This document shows, one piece after another, positions 24,342 to 33,051 of a DNA stretch of 64,000 bases (position 1 is its first letter; every line of letters starts with the position of its first letter). Both the position numbers and the translations under genes were made by a program. The DNA lies in contig NZ_JBNJQR010000010.1 of assembly GCF_050113715.1 (NCBI RefSeq), forward strand, positions 1 through 64,000, given 5' to 3'. This DNA comes from Brevibacillus_H ginsengisoli (GTDB lineage Bacteria > Bacillota > Bacilli > Brevibacillales > Brevibacillaceae). Under the pieces are notes generated by a model. That model worked only from the letters and a program-made list of their open reading frames with translations, ran no database searches and was not told the origin of the DNA.

Positions 24342-25295
24342 ATGAACAAAACCGACCGTTTATTGGCCATCGTGCTGGAACTGCAGCGGCAGGGGAAGCT
24401 TCGGGCGGAAGATTTGGCCGCTAGGTTTGAGACGAGTGTTCGGACGATTTACCGTGATATACAAGCGCTAAGTGAAGCGGGAGTTCCCGTTGTTGGCGCA
24501 CCGGGTGTCGGATATTCCTTGATGGACGGCTATTTTTTGCCACCCGTGAGCTTCACGGTGGAAGAAGCTGTGACGCTCTTGATCGGTTCAGATTTTGTTG
24601 AGCAGAAATTCGATAGAAGCTATGGCTCCCAAGCACAGGCCGCCCGAGGGAAAATCGAGGCGATTCTACCTGAAAACGTTCGTAAAGAAACATCACGAGT
24701 ACGTACGACGATCAAGCTGCTTATTGCGAATGGAGGGCATAACGGACAGGAAAAGGAATTGATTGAAACCCTTCGTCACGCAATTTTAGATGGCTATAAG
24801 GTCTCGTTCCATTATGTGAAAAGCTCGCCGGAAGCCGATGGGAATCGACTAAGCAGCAGAAGCGTTGCCCCCTACGGACTGGTTCATGTGAATGGGGCAT
24901 GGACACTCATCGCCCATTGTGAGCTGAGGCAAGATATTCGTCATTTTCGCCTTTCTCGCATGAGTGAACTGACCATTCTGGAAGACAGGTTTGCGCCCCC
25001 AAGTGATTTCAACCTGCAAGACTATCGCCCTTTAGATGACCGGACTACACTCGTTCGTCTCCGTGTGGAACCAAGCATCGCCGATAAAGTGAAGGAATCT
25101 AATTTCTTTTTCCTAGAAGAAACAGAGGAACATCCAGATGGCCTGCTTGTCACCCTGCGTGTCCGCAAGCCCGAAGAAGTGCTTCAGTGGGTGCTCGGAT
25201 GGGGAGCCGGTCTAACTGTGCTTGAACCGGAATCTCTCAGACAACTGGTTCAGCGGGAAGCGCAAAAAATGTTAAACATTTATCAATCCGAATAA
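24342..25295 (+). CDS. WYL-domain transcriptional regulator (YafY-like)
   Basis: A 317-residue regulator with an N-terminal HTH_11 domain (LRAEDLAARFETSVRTIYRD) and a WYL domain in the middle (SFHYVKS to VAPYGLVHVNGAWTLIAHC). A C-terminal WCX segment ends near LGWGAGLTVLEPESLR. WYL regulators bind small ligands or nucleic acid and often control DinB-type genes next to them. Here a perfect inverted repeat CTGACA-N6-TGTCAG lies between this gene and dinB and is a likely target. The start is preceded by CAGGAGTGGATGAGTCGTC. Confidence 0.87.
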   Translation: MNKTDRLLAIVLELQRQGKLRAEDLAARFETSVRTIYRDIQALSEAGVPVVGAPGVGYSLMDGYFLPPVSFTVEEAVTLLIGSDFVEQKFDRSYGSQAQAARGKIEAILPENVRKETSRVRTTIKLLIANGGHNGQEKELIETLRHAILDGYKVSFHYVKSSPEADGNRLSSRSVAPYGLVHVNGAWTLIAHCELRQDIRHFRLSRMSELTILEDRFAPPSDFNLQDYRPLDDRTTLVRLRVEPSIADKVKESNFFFLEETEEHPDGLLVTLRVRKPEEVLQWVLGWGAGLTVLEPESLRQLVQREAQKMLNIYQSE

Positions 25296-25303
25296 AAAAA
25301 CTA

Positions 25304-25321
25304 CTGACATAATGCTGTCAG
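25304..25321 (+). promoter_or_regulatory. inverted repeat before dinB
   Basis: CTGACA-TAATGC-TGTCAG is perfect and lies 50 bp before the DinB start and right after the WYL regulator gene. It is a likely operator for that regulator. Confidence 0.55.
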
Positions 25322-25370
25322 GAGCGCTGTTGTATCATGACCTTATCCGATTTGAAAGGGGTTATCCAAG

Positions 25371-25901
25371 ATGAATACAACCGAAACTTTACAGCGTTTT
25401 GAAGAGCTCGCGAATCACTACCTGGAGGAATTGAATCAGTTCAGTATAGAGCAGCTGCTCGAGAAGCCAACTGAAGAGGAATGGTCGCTCGGTCAAATGT
25501 ACATACATCTTATTCAAACTGCGCTTTACATGCAGCTTCGCAATATAGACCAGTGCCGTACGATGAAAGAGTCCGCACAAGAACAAGCAGGAGCCAAATC
25601 TGAAGCGGGCATGGCCGTTTTTGCGCAAGGAGGGTTCCCAGCCATTCGTATTCAGGTTCCACCATCCGCGCAATATACTCCTCAGCAGCCAGAGAGTAAA
25701 GAGCAGATCATCGAGGGGCTTCAGACTGTGCTTCAACGCATGAGAGAGATCGAACCGATTCTTCATGAGATCCCTACCGAACATACCGTCGATCATCCGA
25801 GATTCGGTGGTTTGAATGCTCAGGAATGGTTTGCCCTGATCGAAATGCATTATCGTCATCATCTTCATCAAAAGAAACGTTTAACAGAAAAAAAGGTTTA
25901 G
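25371..25901 (+). CDS. DinB-family protein
   Basis: A 176-residue four-helix-bundle protein of the DinB/YfiT-like superfamily. Metal-binding His residues are visible: EEWSLGQMYIHLIQTA carries the first and EMHYRHHLHQKKRL the last pair. Members are often thiol transferases or stress-induced proteins; the substrate here is unknown. GAAAGGGGTTATCCAAG precedes the ATG. It follows the WYL regulator by 75 bp, with an operator-like repeat between them. Confidence 0.8.
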   Translation: MNTTETLQRFEELANHYLEELNQFSIEQLLEKPTEEEWSLGQMYIHLIQTALYMQLRNIDQCRTMKESAQEQAGAKSEAGMAVFAQGGFPAIRIQVPPSAQYTPQQPESKEQIIEGLQTVLQRMREIEPILHEIPTEHTVDHPRFGGLNAQEWFALIEMHYRHHLHQKKRLTEKKV

Positions 25902-25981
25902 AAAAAAGATTGTTTGGCCAAAATAAGGGAGCAATCTCAATTGCAATTCCATGTAGGGTTATTTATTAGGAGGCAAAAAAA

Positions 25982-26182
25982 TTGGAACACGGTAAAGTAA
26001 AATGGTTCAACAGTGAAAAAGGCTTCGGATTTATTGAGCGTGAAGGTGCAGATGATGTATTTGTCCATTTCTCAGCCATTCAAGGTGAAGGTTTCAAAAG
26101 CTTGGAGGAAGGGCAAGCGGTTACCTTCGACGTCGAAAATGGTCAACGCGGCCCTCAGGCGACTAACGTTCGCAAAGTATAA
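25982..26182 (+). CDS. csp: cold-shock protein
   Basis: A 66-residue single-stranded nucleic-acid-binding protein of the CspA/CspB family. RNP1 is KGFGFIERE and RNP2 is DVFVHFSAI; the start GKVKWFNSEKGFGF is universal. It uses a TTG start, fixed by TTAGGAGGC 6 bp upstream. An untranslated leader of up to about 80 bp lies after dinB. A terminator follows. It acts as an RNA chaperone. Confidence 0.95.
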   Translation: MEHGKVKWFNSEKGFGFIEREGADDVFVHFSAIQGEGFKSLEEGQAVTFDVENGQRGPQATNVRKV

Positions 26183-26195
26183 TGGATGAACCGAT

Positions 26196-26226
26196 AAACA
26201 GGCTCCTGCGGGGGTCTGTTTTTTTG
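26196..26226 (+). terminator. terminator after csp
   Basis: AACAGGCTCC, loop, GGGGGTCTGTT then T5. Confidence 0.8.
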
Positions 26227-26331
26227 TGCCTTTCCTATGAACATTCTTGGATAACGCATCCAAAGTGACTTTTCTCACACCATTCTGATGGTAATAATTC
26301 GGATAATGGAATTTAGGTGGTGTGTTCCGTA

Positions 26332-27333
26332 ATGAAAAGACAACTTCACTTGCTAGGGTTCATTGGAATTTGTCTGGGAATGGTCTCAGTCATTTTCGCT
26401 TTTATTGTAATGAATAATCAAAAACAGCCCGAACCATACCGAATTGGTATCGTGATTGCGAACAAAGATCGAAATGAAAAGATAGTGGGACTCAAAGAAG
26501 GAATACAAAAGCTCGGTCTTCAGGAGAAAAAGGGACTCGAGTATTTTACGGTTGATTTGGAAGGCAGTCGGAACGAGACATACATCGAGAAGCGGTTGCT
26601 TGAATTAAAAAACCGAAAACCGGATGTAATCGTGACGACTGGCGCATGGGAGACGATTTCCACCAAAAAAGTAATAAAAAATATTCCCATCGTCTTTATC
26701 GGAATCGCGTCACCCAATGAATGGGGATTAATCCAACCGCAAGATTTGATTACGGGAATTGATAATGGACAGATGAAGCTGATCGGCAAAAGAATGGAGC
26801 TTCTCCAACACATTTGCCCCTCAACCAAACGAATTCTGGTGGTTGCCGACAAGAATGCGCCCATGACGGAGTTAGCGATTAAAGAAGCCCAGAGAGTTGC
26901 CTCAGAGCTTCATTTGCAGATTGATGTGCAACCAATCGCTTCACCAGAAGAGCTGTCCGATTTGATTCGCAAGACCAAGCCGACCCAATATCAAGCGTTA
27001 TTTCCCTTGCCGAGCTTACTTTTGGAAGACGCGATCGTAGCCTCATTGCCGTTGTTCATTGAACAGAAGCTATTCGTGATTGGCGCCTATCCGGAGCAAG
27101 TGAAGCGTGGATTGTTCGCTGCTTATGGCCTATCCTTTTATGAGCAAGGGAAACAAAGCGCTACACTTGTCGCGAAAATTCTTAATGGATCTCCCGTTAA
27201 AGATTTGCCGGTGGAGCTTCCGGACAATGTGAACTTGTCGGTCAATGAACAGACATTAGAGAAGCTCGGGATTCGTCTTTCACAGCAACAGGCTGTTATT
27301 GTCCATCAACAATATGGAGTTGCTGTGCGATGA
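26332..27333 (+). CDS. ABC-type substrate-binding protein (sensor partner of the downstream kinase)
   Basis: A 333-residue exported protein of the ABC_sub_bind family (TrpX-like periplasmic binding fold). One N-terminal hydrophobic segment (LLGFIGICLGMVSVIFAFIV) has no lipobox, so it is probably anchored by its signal. Two lobes follow; typical pieces are PDVIVTTGAWETISTKK and NIPIVFIGIASP in lobe one, and GLFAAYGLSFYEQGKQSATL in lobe two. There is no permease or ATPase gene nearby; instead its stop overlaps the start of a histidine kinase (ATGA), so it most likely presents a ligand to that kinase. The ATG at 26332 follows AGGTGG. Confidence 0.85.
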   Translation: MKRQLHLLGFIGICLGMVSVIFAFIVMNNQKQPEPYRIGIVIANKDRNEKIVGLKEGIQKLGLQEKKGLEYFTVDLEGSRNETYIEKRLLELKNRKPDVIVTTGAWETISTKKVIKNIPIVFIGIASPNEWGLIQPQDLITGIDNGQMKLIGKRMELLQHICPSTKRILVVADKNAPMTELAIKEAQRVASELHLQIDVQPIASPEELSDLIRKTKPTQYQALFPLPSLLLEDAIVASLPLFIEQKLFVIGAYPEQVKRGLFAAYGLSFYEQGKQSATLVAKILNGSPVKDLPVELPDNVNLSVNEQTLEKLGIRLSQQQAVIVHQQYGVAVR

Positions 27334-29507
27334 GAAACTTTATGCAAAAAGCCTTAAGCCGTTTGAGAACCAAAATTCTGTTGTTTGGCTTATTTATGTC
27401 GATCGCCCCGTTTGTCATTCTCGGTTTAATTAATATGGAAATCAGCAAAGAAAAACTGGTGGAACAGGTTCACTCCGCCAATCGAGCGTCCATTCAGAAT
27501 AGTGTGGTTCAGCTGGAGAGTCAGATTTCACAGACCTTTCAATCCCTGTTCGTTTTGAGAGATTCGCTCGCTGTTAACAGGACGAATGATGTTGATTTGT
27601 ACTATCTGTTTCACTCGTTTATGAAGAATGTTCCGTATGTTGAGAGTATCTCCCGCTTCACCCATACAGGAGAAGAACAATATTCCGTCAACCGCTGGAG
27701 CATTGTAGAGAAGGGAGAGCTGAATCTCGAAAAAGACAAAAACCTCCTTGAGCAAATTCGTCAGGGAAGGACGTATCTAAGCTCAGTTATCCCCAATGTG
27801 GACGGAAAAATGATCGTCACCCTTGCTGTTCCCATGAACGATATGGCTGGGGCGAGTGGCGGCATTCTGGTTCAAATCAACTTGAGACAGATGTTTGACC
27901 AGATTTTCACACATTCCCGGATCAGCAAAGAAGCTACGATGTTTCTGCTTGATGAGAAAGGGAACTTGATCGGTACTCCTCAAACAATGGAATTAATCGG
28001 AAGATCTTTTCATCAGTACAAGCAAATTTCTGTTACTAGCGGAATCCCTGTTACTGTAATGGATGAGGACAAGAATGGAGATCCGATAATTGGATACGCG
28101 TTACGGGTGCCAAGTACACGGTGGATTGTTGTTTTAGAGCAATCAGAAAAGGTCGCATTCGCATCCTTACAGCAAATCAAGTGGAATCTGGTGTTATCCA
28201 CACTGCTTATTGTGTTGCTTGTGTCCGCTACCAGTATTGTTTTTGCGCTTGTTTTTAGCGGACCAATCGAGAAGATTGCTTCAGGCGTAAGGGAAATCTC
28301 CGAGGGGAACTTCTCCTTTCGCATACGTGTATCGACATCAGATGAAATTGGACGGTTGGCGGAATCCGTCAATGGCATGGCTCAAAAGCTGCAACGCAAG
28401 ACGAATGAATTGTTGGAAGAAAAGCAGCGGCTTGACATGGTGGTAAGCGGAATGGGCATGGGGCTTATTTTGGTAGACGAGAATTTCCGAGTAGGATGGG
28501 TGAATCGCACCATCAAGGAATGGTTTCAGGGTGACTTTATCGTAGGGCAGCACTGCAAAGAAGCACTCGGAGGGCACTGTGATTGTTGTGAGAATTGCCC
28601 CGTACATACAGAGATCATGGTAAAAGAAAATCAAAGAGAAATGCTTTCTTCACGAGTTGATCCACAAGGGAAGCTGCGATATTTTCGTCACCAGATATTC
28701 AGACTCTATCCTGAAAAGGTCACGTCTCCTTTTCTTGAAGTCATCGAAGATATTACCGAAAAACGAGAGATGGAATCGGCGGTCGTACAAGCAGACAAAC
28801 TGGCGGCAATCGGTATGCTTGCATCAGGGATTGCTCATGAAATTAACAACCCATTGGGAATCTTGTCCGTTTACAGTGAAGATTTAAAGGAGCGGATGAG
28901 TGAGGAAGATTTTATAACCTTGGCTACAAGCGGTGATGTTGAAAAGTATTTGGATACCATTCAAAAGCAAATTGTGCGTTGTAAGGGGATAACCTCAGGG
29001 TTACTTCAATTTTCAAGAAAATCCTCGATTACCTTTGAACTTATCCATACTCACAGTAGTATAGACGAAATCCTTATGCTGATTCAGTACGAAATAAGGA
29101 AAAAGCAGATTCAGATCATCAAAAATTACGAAGCAAAGGAATATTACGTGAACGCCACAGCAAGCGAACTTCAACAAGTGTTTCTCAATGTTTTGACCAA
29201 TGCGCTTGACGCGATGGAGGAACATGGGGTGATTCAAGTGAACACGTACAATCCCACCGAGCAGGAATTGGTGATCGAAATGGTTGATAGCGGATCAGGA
29301 ATACGTCCAGACCATCTTTCGAAAATATTTGACCCCTTCTTTACCACCAAACCAGCTGGCAAGGGAACAGGACTTGGGCTGTCCGTCTGTTATGGAATTA
29401 TCAAGAGATTTGGCGGCGACATACAGATTACAAGCCAGGTGGGAACAAGTACGACGGTAACGATTCGACTTCCATGTGCGAAAGGAGAGACACAATATGA
29501 ATTATAA
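27330..29507 (+). CDS. membrane sensor histidine kinase with Cys-rich PAS domain
   Basis: A 725-residue kinase. An N-terminal TM (LLFGLFMSIAPFVILGLI) leads into a long extracytoplasmic dCache-like region (about residues 35-285), then a second TM, a HAMP domain (SGPIEKIASGVREISEGNFS), a PAS-like domain (about 365-475) with cysteines from C409 in GQHCKEALGGHCDCCENCP, and a HisKA domain with phospho-acceptor H503 in ASGIAHEINNPL. The HATPase domain shows DMVDSGSGI and GKGTGLGLSV. It overlaps the binding-protein gene upstream and the response regulator gene downstream, so the three form one unit. The Cys cluster may sense redox state or hold a metal. The downstream TsdA gene suggests a sulfur-compound signal. 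Confidence 0.92.
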   Translation: MRNFMQKALSRLRTKILLFGLFMSIAPFVILGLINMEISKEKLVEQVHSANRASIQNSVVQLESQISQTFQSLFVLRDSLAVNRTNDVDLYYLFHSFMKNVPYVESISRFTHTGEEQYSVNRWSIVEKGELNLEKDKNLLEQIRQGRTYLSSVIPNVDGKMIVTLAVPMNDMAGASGGILVQINLRQMFDQIFTHSRISKEATMFLLDEKGNLIGTPQTMELIGRSFHQYKQISVTSGIPVTVMDEDKNGDPIIGYALRVPSTRWIVVLEQSEKVAFASLQQIKWNLVLSTLLIVLLVSATSIVFALVFSGPIEKIASGVREISEGNFSFRIRVSTSDEIGRLAESVNGMAQKLQRKTNELLEEKQRLDMVVSGMGMGLILVDENFRVGWVNRTIKEWFQGDFIVGQHCKEALGGHCDCCENCPVHTEIMVKENQREMLSSRVDPQGKLRYFRHQIFRLYPEKVTSPFLEVIEDITEKREMESAVVQADKLAAIGMLASGIAHEINNPLGILSVYSEDLKERMSEEDFITLATSGDVEKYLDTIQKQIVRCKGITSGLLQFSRKSSITFELIHTHSSIDEILMLIQYEIRKKQIQIIKNYEAKEYYVNATASELQQVFLNVLTNALDAMEEHGVIQVNTYNPTEQELVIEMVDSGSGIRPDHLSKIFDPFFTTKPAGKGTGLGLSVCYGIIKRFGGDIQITSQVGTSTTVTIRLPCAKGETQYEL

Positions 29508-30861
29508 TCAACATATTTTGGTTGTTGACGACGAACCAGAGTATCGGAAGCTTCTCTCTTCCCGTTTAACACGTAAAGGATACACGGTTTATGAAGCGGG
29601 TGACGGACTAGAGGCGTTGGAGTATATTAAACAATCCTCGGTTCAATTGGTGCTTCTTGATTTGAAAATGCCCCGGATGGACGGGATGACCTTTCTTCAA
29701 ATCTGCAAAGAGACGCATCCTTTTATTCAAGTGATTGTCCTGACAGCGCATGGAACAATTGAAACGGCGATTGAAGCGATCAAAATGGGGGCCTATGATT
29801 ATTTGACCAAGCCGTATCAGCTGAAAGACTTGGATTCGCTTATTTTGAAGGCACTGGATCAACAACATACGGAAGAAGAGGGACAACAATCCAAACAAGA
29901 GAGCTGTGCTGAAGGAACCTTTGTAGCTGAAAGTCCTGTGATGAAAGCATTGGTTTCAACAGCGGAGCGGATCGCGCAAACTTCCTATTCTGTGCTCCTC
30001 ACTGGAGAGAGCGGGACGGGGAAGGAAGTATTTGCTCATTATATCTGGGAAAAAAGTTTACGTCATGATAAGCCGTTCATCCCAATCAATATGGGGGCTA
30101 TCCCAGAGTCGGTACTGGAAAGTGAATTGTTCGGTCACGAAAAGGGAGCATTTACAGGCGCCATCCAGCAGAAACAGGGGCTTGTTGAAATGGCGGATAA
30201 AGGAACGCTGTTTCTTGACGAGGTAGGCGATATGCCGTATCCGCTTCAAGTTAAGCTGTTGCGTTTCTTGGAAAGCGGAGAGTATCGCAGGGTAGGGGGG
30301 AACACCTTAAAAAGGGTGGATACCCGAATTATTGCCGCAACCAATATGAATCTGGAACAAAAGGTGGAGGACGGGAGCTTTCGATCTGATTTGTATTATC
30401 GGCTGAAGGTTGTGGATCTGGAGATACCGCCACTTCGGCAGAGACGAGAGGATATCTTGCCACTGGCGAATTTTTTCCTCCATCGTCTCCACCGTAATCA
30501 TATTTCCAAGAATCTAACCAAAGAGGCAGCGGAAGCTTTGATGCAGTATCATTACCCCGGGAATGTGCGAGAGTTGGCCCATATTGTGGAACGGGGAGCT
30601 GTACTATCTTTAGGGCAGCACATTTCACCTTCAGACCTTTTTCCGAACCATTCTTTCACTAATGTAGAAGAAGTGAACCCTCCTGCACATTCAGCAATAG
30701 AGGGAGAGGAACAGATCGAGCCACTTAAAGATCTGGAAAAGCTCCACATTACTCGCGCATTGCAAATCACGGATTGGAATAAAACAAAAGCGGCTGAAAA
30801 GCTAGGGATTAGTGTGCGAAACCTTTATCGAAAAATTGAGGAGTATGCGATTAAACCATGA
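29497..30861 (+). CDS. NtrC-family sigma-54-dependent response regulator
   Basis: A 454-residue activator: receiver domain with phospho-Asp D55 in LVLLDLKMPRMDG; AAA+ domain with GESGTGKE (Walker A), the sigma-54 contact loop GAFTGA, and KGTLFLDEVGD (Walker B); and a C-terminal Fis-type HTH (NKTKAAEKLGISVRNLYRKI). The ATG at 29497 overlaps the end of the kinase gene; AAAGGAGAG precedes it. It is expected to activate the sigma-54 promoter found 106 bp downstream, which drives the cytochrome gene. Its stop codon lies in an 18-bp perfect palindrome that may be both terminator and binding site. Confidence 0.93.
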   Translation: MNYNQHILVVDDEPEYRKLLSSRLTRKGYTVYEAGDGLEALEYIKQSSVQLVLLDLKMPRMDGMTFLQICKETHPFIQVIVLTAHGTIETAIEAIKMGAYDYLTKPYQLKDLDSLILKALDQQHTEEEGQQSKQESCAEGTFVAESPVMKALVSTAERIAQTSYSVLLTGESGTGKEVFAHYIWEKSLRHDKPFIPINMGAIPESVLESELFGHEKGAFTGAIQQKQGLVEMADKGTLFLDEVGDMPYPLQVKLLRFLESGEYRRVGGNTLKRVDTRIIAATNMNLEQKVEDGSFRSDLYYRLKVVDLEIPPLRQRREDILPLANFFLHRLHRNHISKNLTKEAAEALMQYHYPGNVRELAHIVERGAVLSLGQHISPSDLFPNHSFTNVEEVNPPAHSAIEGEEQIEPLKDLEKLHITRALQITDWNKTKAAEKLGISVRNLYRKIEEYAIKP

Positions 30862-30898
30862 CAAAATGTCTGATCATGACATTTTGTCATGGTTTTTT
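30853..30898 (+). terminator. 18-bp perfect inverted repeat: terminator and possible activator site
   Basis: AAACCATGACAAAATGTC and its exact complement GACATTTTGTCATGGTTT enclose TGATCAT; a T-run follows. The stop codon of the response regulator is inside the left arm. As a hairpin it is a strong terminator. As DNA it offers TGTC-N7-GACA centred about 120 bp upstream of the expected start of the sigma-54 transcript, the usual place for an NtrC-type enhancer. The second role is inference. Confidence 0.8.
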
Positions 30899-30966
30899 CT
30901 GACCCTATTTGTTGGCTTCTACTTACAGAGTGGAGAATTCAAAGGGAATTATCCCAAGAAAAATAG

Positions 30967-30983
30967 TTGGCATCATAATTGCA
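30967..30983 (+). promoter_or_regulatory. sigma-54 (-24/-12) promoter of the cytochrome gene
   Basis: TTGGCATCATAATTGCA fits the sigma-54 consensus TGGCAC-N5-TTGC, with exactly 10 bp between the GG (30969-30970) and GC (30981-30982) doublets. A palindrome GGGAATTATCCC lies just upstream (30944-30955). The promoter lies between an NtrC-family activator gene and the tsdA-like gene it should drive. Confidence 0.88.
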
Positions 30984-31030
30984 AATTACTAAAAGTGTGA
31001 GGAAAGAAGGTTGAAGAAGGAGAGAGGAAA

Positions 31031-31957
31031 ATGAGACTGAGAAAACTTAGCAAAAGCCATGTCTTGATTTGCTTAGTTGCGACCGCTCTGTTTGTTGGCG
31101 GGTGTGCTTCCGACAAGGCGGCGACAACTCCGGTTTCCAAAGACGCAGCAAAGACTGAAGCAACTGCGGCAGATTCGAAAGCACAAGCACTTACAGATTA
31201 TAAGCCGCCAAGCATGGATGCTGTTCCAGAAGGGCCTTTGGGCGAATCCATTAAAAAAGGCCATAAGATTATGAATGAGACAAGTGTCATGCTGCCGCAA
31301 AATGTAGGCAACAAATTGTCTTGCTCAAGCTGTCATGGAAGTGCCGGTGTAGATACTACTTCCCCATTGACTGGCGTAACAGCAGTGTATCCACAGTATA
31401 ATCCAAGAGCTGGAAAAGTAATGACAATTGAGGATCGAATTAACGGCTGTTTCTCAAGAAGTATGAACGGAAAACCACTTCCTTATAACAGTGATGAAAT
31501 GCGCGCAATGGTCGCTTATTTAAGTTATATCTCGAAAGACGTGCCAGTTGGCATTAAAGAAAGACCATGGGTCAAGAAGAATTCGATGAAAGACGTTCCT
31601 ACGCCTAATGTTGCGAATGGCGAGAAGATGTACCAACAATCCTGCATAGCCTGCCATGGTACGGATGGATCCGGTACAGGCCCTACCACCGGACCAGCAC
31701 TATGGGGAGACAATTCCTTTAATATTGGTGCCGGAATGGGCAGAATCTCTACCGCTGCAGGGTATATCCAACGGAATATGCCACTTGGTGAAATGGGTGG
31801 AATCAAGCAAGGTACGTTAACCGACCAACAGGCTGCGGATTTGGCAGCGTATATCCTTTCTCAAAAGCGTCCAGACTTTGCCAAGAAGGCAGATGACTGG
31901 CCAAATGGAGGAGCGCCAAAAGATGTGCCTTACGAATTGAAAAGCAGCAAAAAATAA
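31031..31957 (+). CDS. tsdA: dihaem cytochrome c lipoprotein, TsdA-like thiosulfate dehydrogenase/tetrathionate reductase
   Basis: A 308-residue exported dihaem c-type cytochrome. Lipobox LFVGGC anchors it to the membrane, then an Ala/Thr/Lys linker. Haem-binding motifs are CSSCH (residues 98-102) and CIACH (205-209). Between them INGCFSRSMNGKPLP carries C140, matching the conserved Cys that ligates the active-site haem of TsdA enzymes; NMPLGEMGG offers Met ligands for haem 2. TsdA couples two thiosulfates to tetrathionate, or the reverse. It is preceded by a sigma-54 promoter and a three-gene sensor system. GAAGGAGAGAGG precedes the ATG. Direction of catalysis and electron partner are not visible here. 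Confidence 0.85.
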   Translation: MRLRKLSKSHVLICLVATALFVGGCASDKAATTPVSKDAAKTEATAADSKAQALTDYKPPSMDAVPEGPLGESIKKGHKIMNETSVMLPQNVGNKLSCSSCHGSAGVDTTSPLTGVTAVYPQYNPRAGKVMTIEDRINGCFSRSMNGKPLPYNSDEMRAMVAYLSYISKDVPVGIKERPWVKKNSMKDVPTPNVANGEKMYQQSCIACHGTDGSGTGPTTGPALWGDNSFNIGAGMGRISTAAGYIQRNMPLGEMGGIKQGTLTDQQAADLAAYILSQKRPDFAKKADDWPNGGAPKDVPYELKSSKK

Positions 31958-31975
31958 GCAATAAGTAATTAAGAG

Positions 31976-32007
31976 GCCGATCAGCCTTAGGGATGATCGG
32001 TTTTTTT
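31976..32007 (+). terminator. terminator after the tsdA-like gene
   Basis: CCGATCA...TGATCGG with T7. Confidence 0.85.
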
Positions 32008-32041
32008 GCGTATAAAAATACTTATCTAGTGAAGTCGAGTA

Positions 32042-32071
32042 CCCGCATAAGATTGTAGTAGGGCAGGAGGT
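32042..32071 (+). repeat. 30-bp direct repeat, left copy (promoter/RBS of yunB type)
   Basis: CCCGCATAAGATTGTAGTAG followed by GGCAGGAGGT; 27 of 30 positions are the same as 33151-33180, which is the real promoter -10 and ribosome-binding site of yunB. The two copies bracket the SDR gene. The rest of the stretch 31958-32229 shows no gene. Confidence 0.7.
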
Positions 32072-32229
32072 AATTATATTAAACTTACTCGATCAGCAGT
32101 TATCTAGTTTCGATAAGCATGTAACGCCATGTTGTGCGCCGTTAGCAATTTAAGTATTGTATATAAATAACCAAATTTACTATCGACTTTTTCGCATATC
32201 ATGTTCATTTAAACCAGGAGGTTGCAGCT

Positions 32230-33003
32230 ATGGACTTAAAGTTATCTAGAAAAAAAGCACTTATTGTAGGAGGAAGCCGTGGCATTGGTAAAGCGATTGC
32301 CCGCCAAATGGCTTTGGAAGGTGTAGACTGTACGATTTGTTCAAGAAACGAATCCTCGCTAAAAATCGCTGCAGAGGAATTGGCTCAGGAAACAAAAAGA
32401 AATATCTATCCAATTGTGGCAGATACCACGAATCCTGATTCTATCCTAAATTTAGTCGAAAATTCAGCTAGGGCGATGGGGAGTATTGATATTCTAATCA
32501 ACAGCGGGGCCCGTGTTGGCGGTCAAGTGCCAGAGGATTTTAACAGCATTAAAGAGGAACTAATTCTGAAAGATTTTGAAGAAAAGTATTTGGGCTATTT
32601 TCGCAGTATCCGTGCTGTAGCACCTTATATGATAAAAAATAATTGGGGACGTATCATTAATATAAGCGGCCTGGCAGCCAGAATAGGCGGTAATTATTTT
32701 AGTTCCGGTCCGCGTAATGCATCTGTCGTCCATTTAACAAAATCCGCATCAATGGAATTAGGGAAGCACGGAATTACCGTCAATGCGGTTTATCCAGGGA
32801 TTGTAAGTACGGAAGCATTTAGAGAACGGGTAACTGATGAGGATGCTTTACGCCAGTTAGCGGCAATGAATTCGCTCGGTCGCTTGATTACAGCGGAGGA
32901 AATTGCTAATGTCGTTACCTTCCTGGCTTCACCTTTGTCGGCATCAATTAACGGCGATGTCATTTCGGTAACCGGCGGCATTGGCAATACCGTTTATTAC
33001 TAA
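32230..33003 (+). CDS. SDR-family protein with altered catalytic motif
   Basis: A 257-residue short-chain dehydrogenase fold protein. The cofactor loop is GGSRGIGKAIA (TGxxxGIG type), followed by NSGARVGG in place of NNAG, and NISGLAAR with the catalytic-Ser region. Where the family has YxxxK before the VxxLTKS helix, this protein reads SGPRN, so Tyr and Lys are both missing by alignment; activity may differ or be lost. The C terminus GDVISVTGGIGNT is normal. ACCAGGAGGTTGCAGCT precedes the ATG. It lies alone between two 30-bp direct repeats in front of yunB, suggesting insertion. A strong terminator follows. Confidence 0.82.
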   Translation: MDLKLSRKKALIVGGSRGIGKAIARQMALEGVDCTICSRNESSLKIAAEELAQETKRNIYPIVADTTNPDSILNLVENSARAMGSIDILINSGARVGGQVPEDFNSIKEELILKDFEEKYLGYFRSIRAVAPYMIKNNWGRIINISGLAARIGGNYFSSGPRNASVVHLTKSASMELGKHGITVNAVYPGIVSTEAFRERVTDEDALRQLAAMNSLGRLITAEEIANVVTFLASPLSASINGDVISVTGGIGNTVYY

Positions 33004-33051
33004 AAAGTTCGGATGATACGGTTAACTGTAACGCAGATTATCAATAAAACA

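Noticed and set aside
26332..27333. Transport function for the substrate-binding protein
   Set aside because: No permease or ATPase gene is adjacent, and its stop overlaps the kinase start, so a sensory role is more likely.
31958..32229. Hidden small gene between tsdA and the SDR gene
   Set aside because: No frame with a ribosome-binding site; only a terminator and the left 30-bp repeat are seen.
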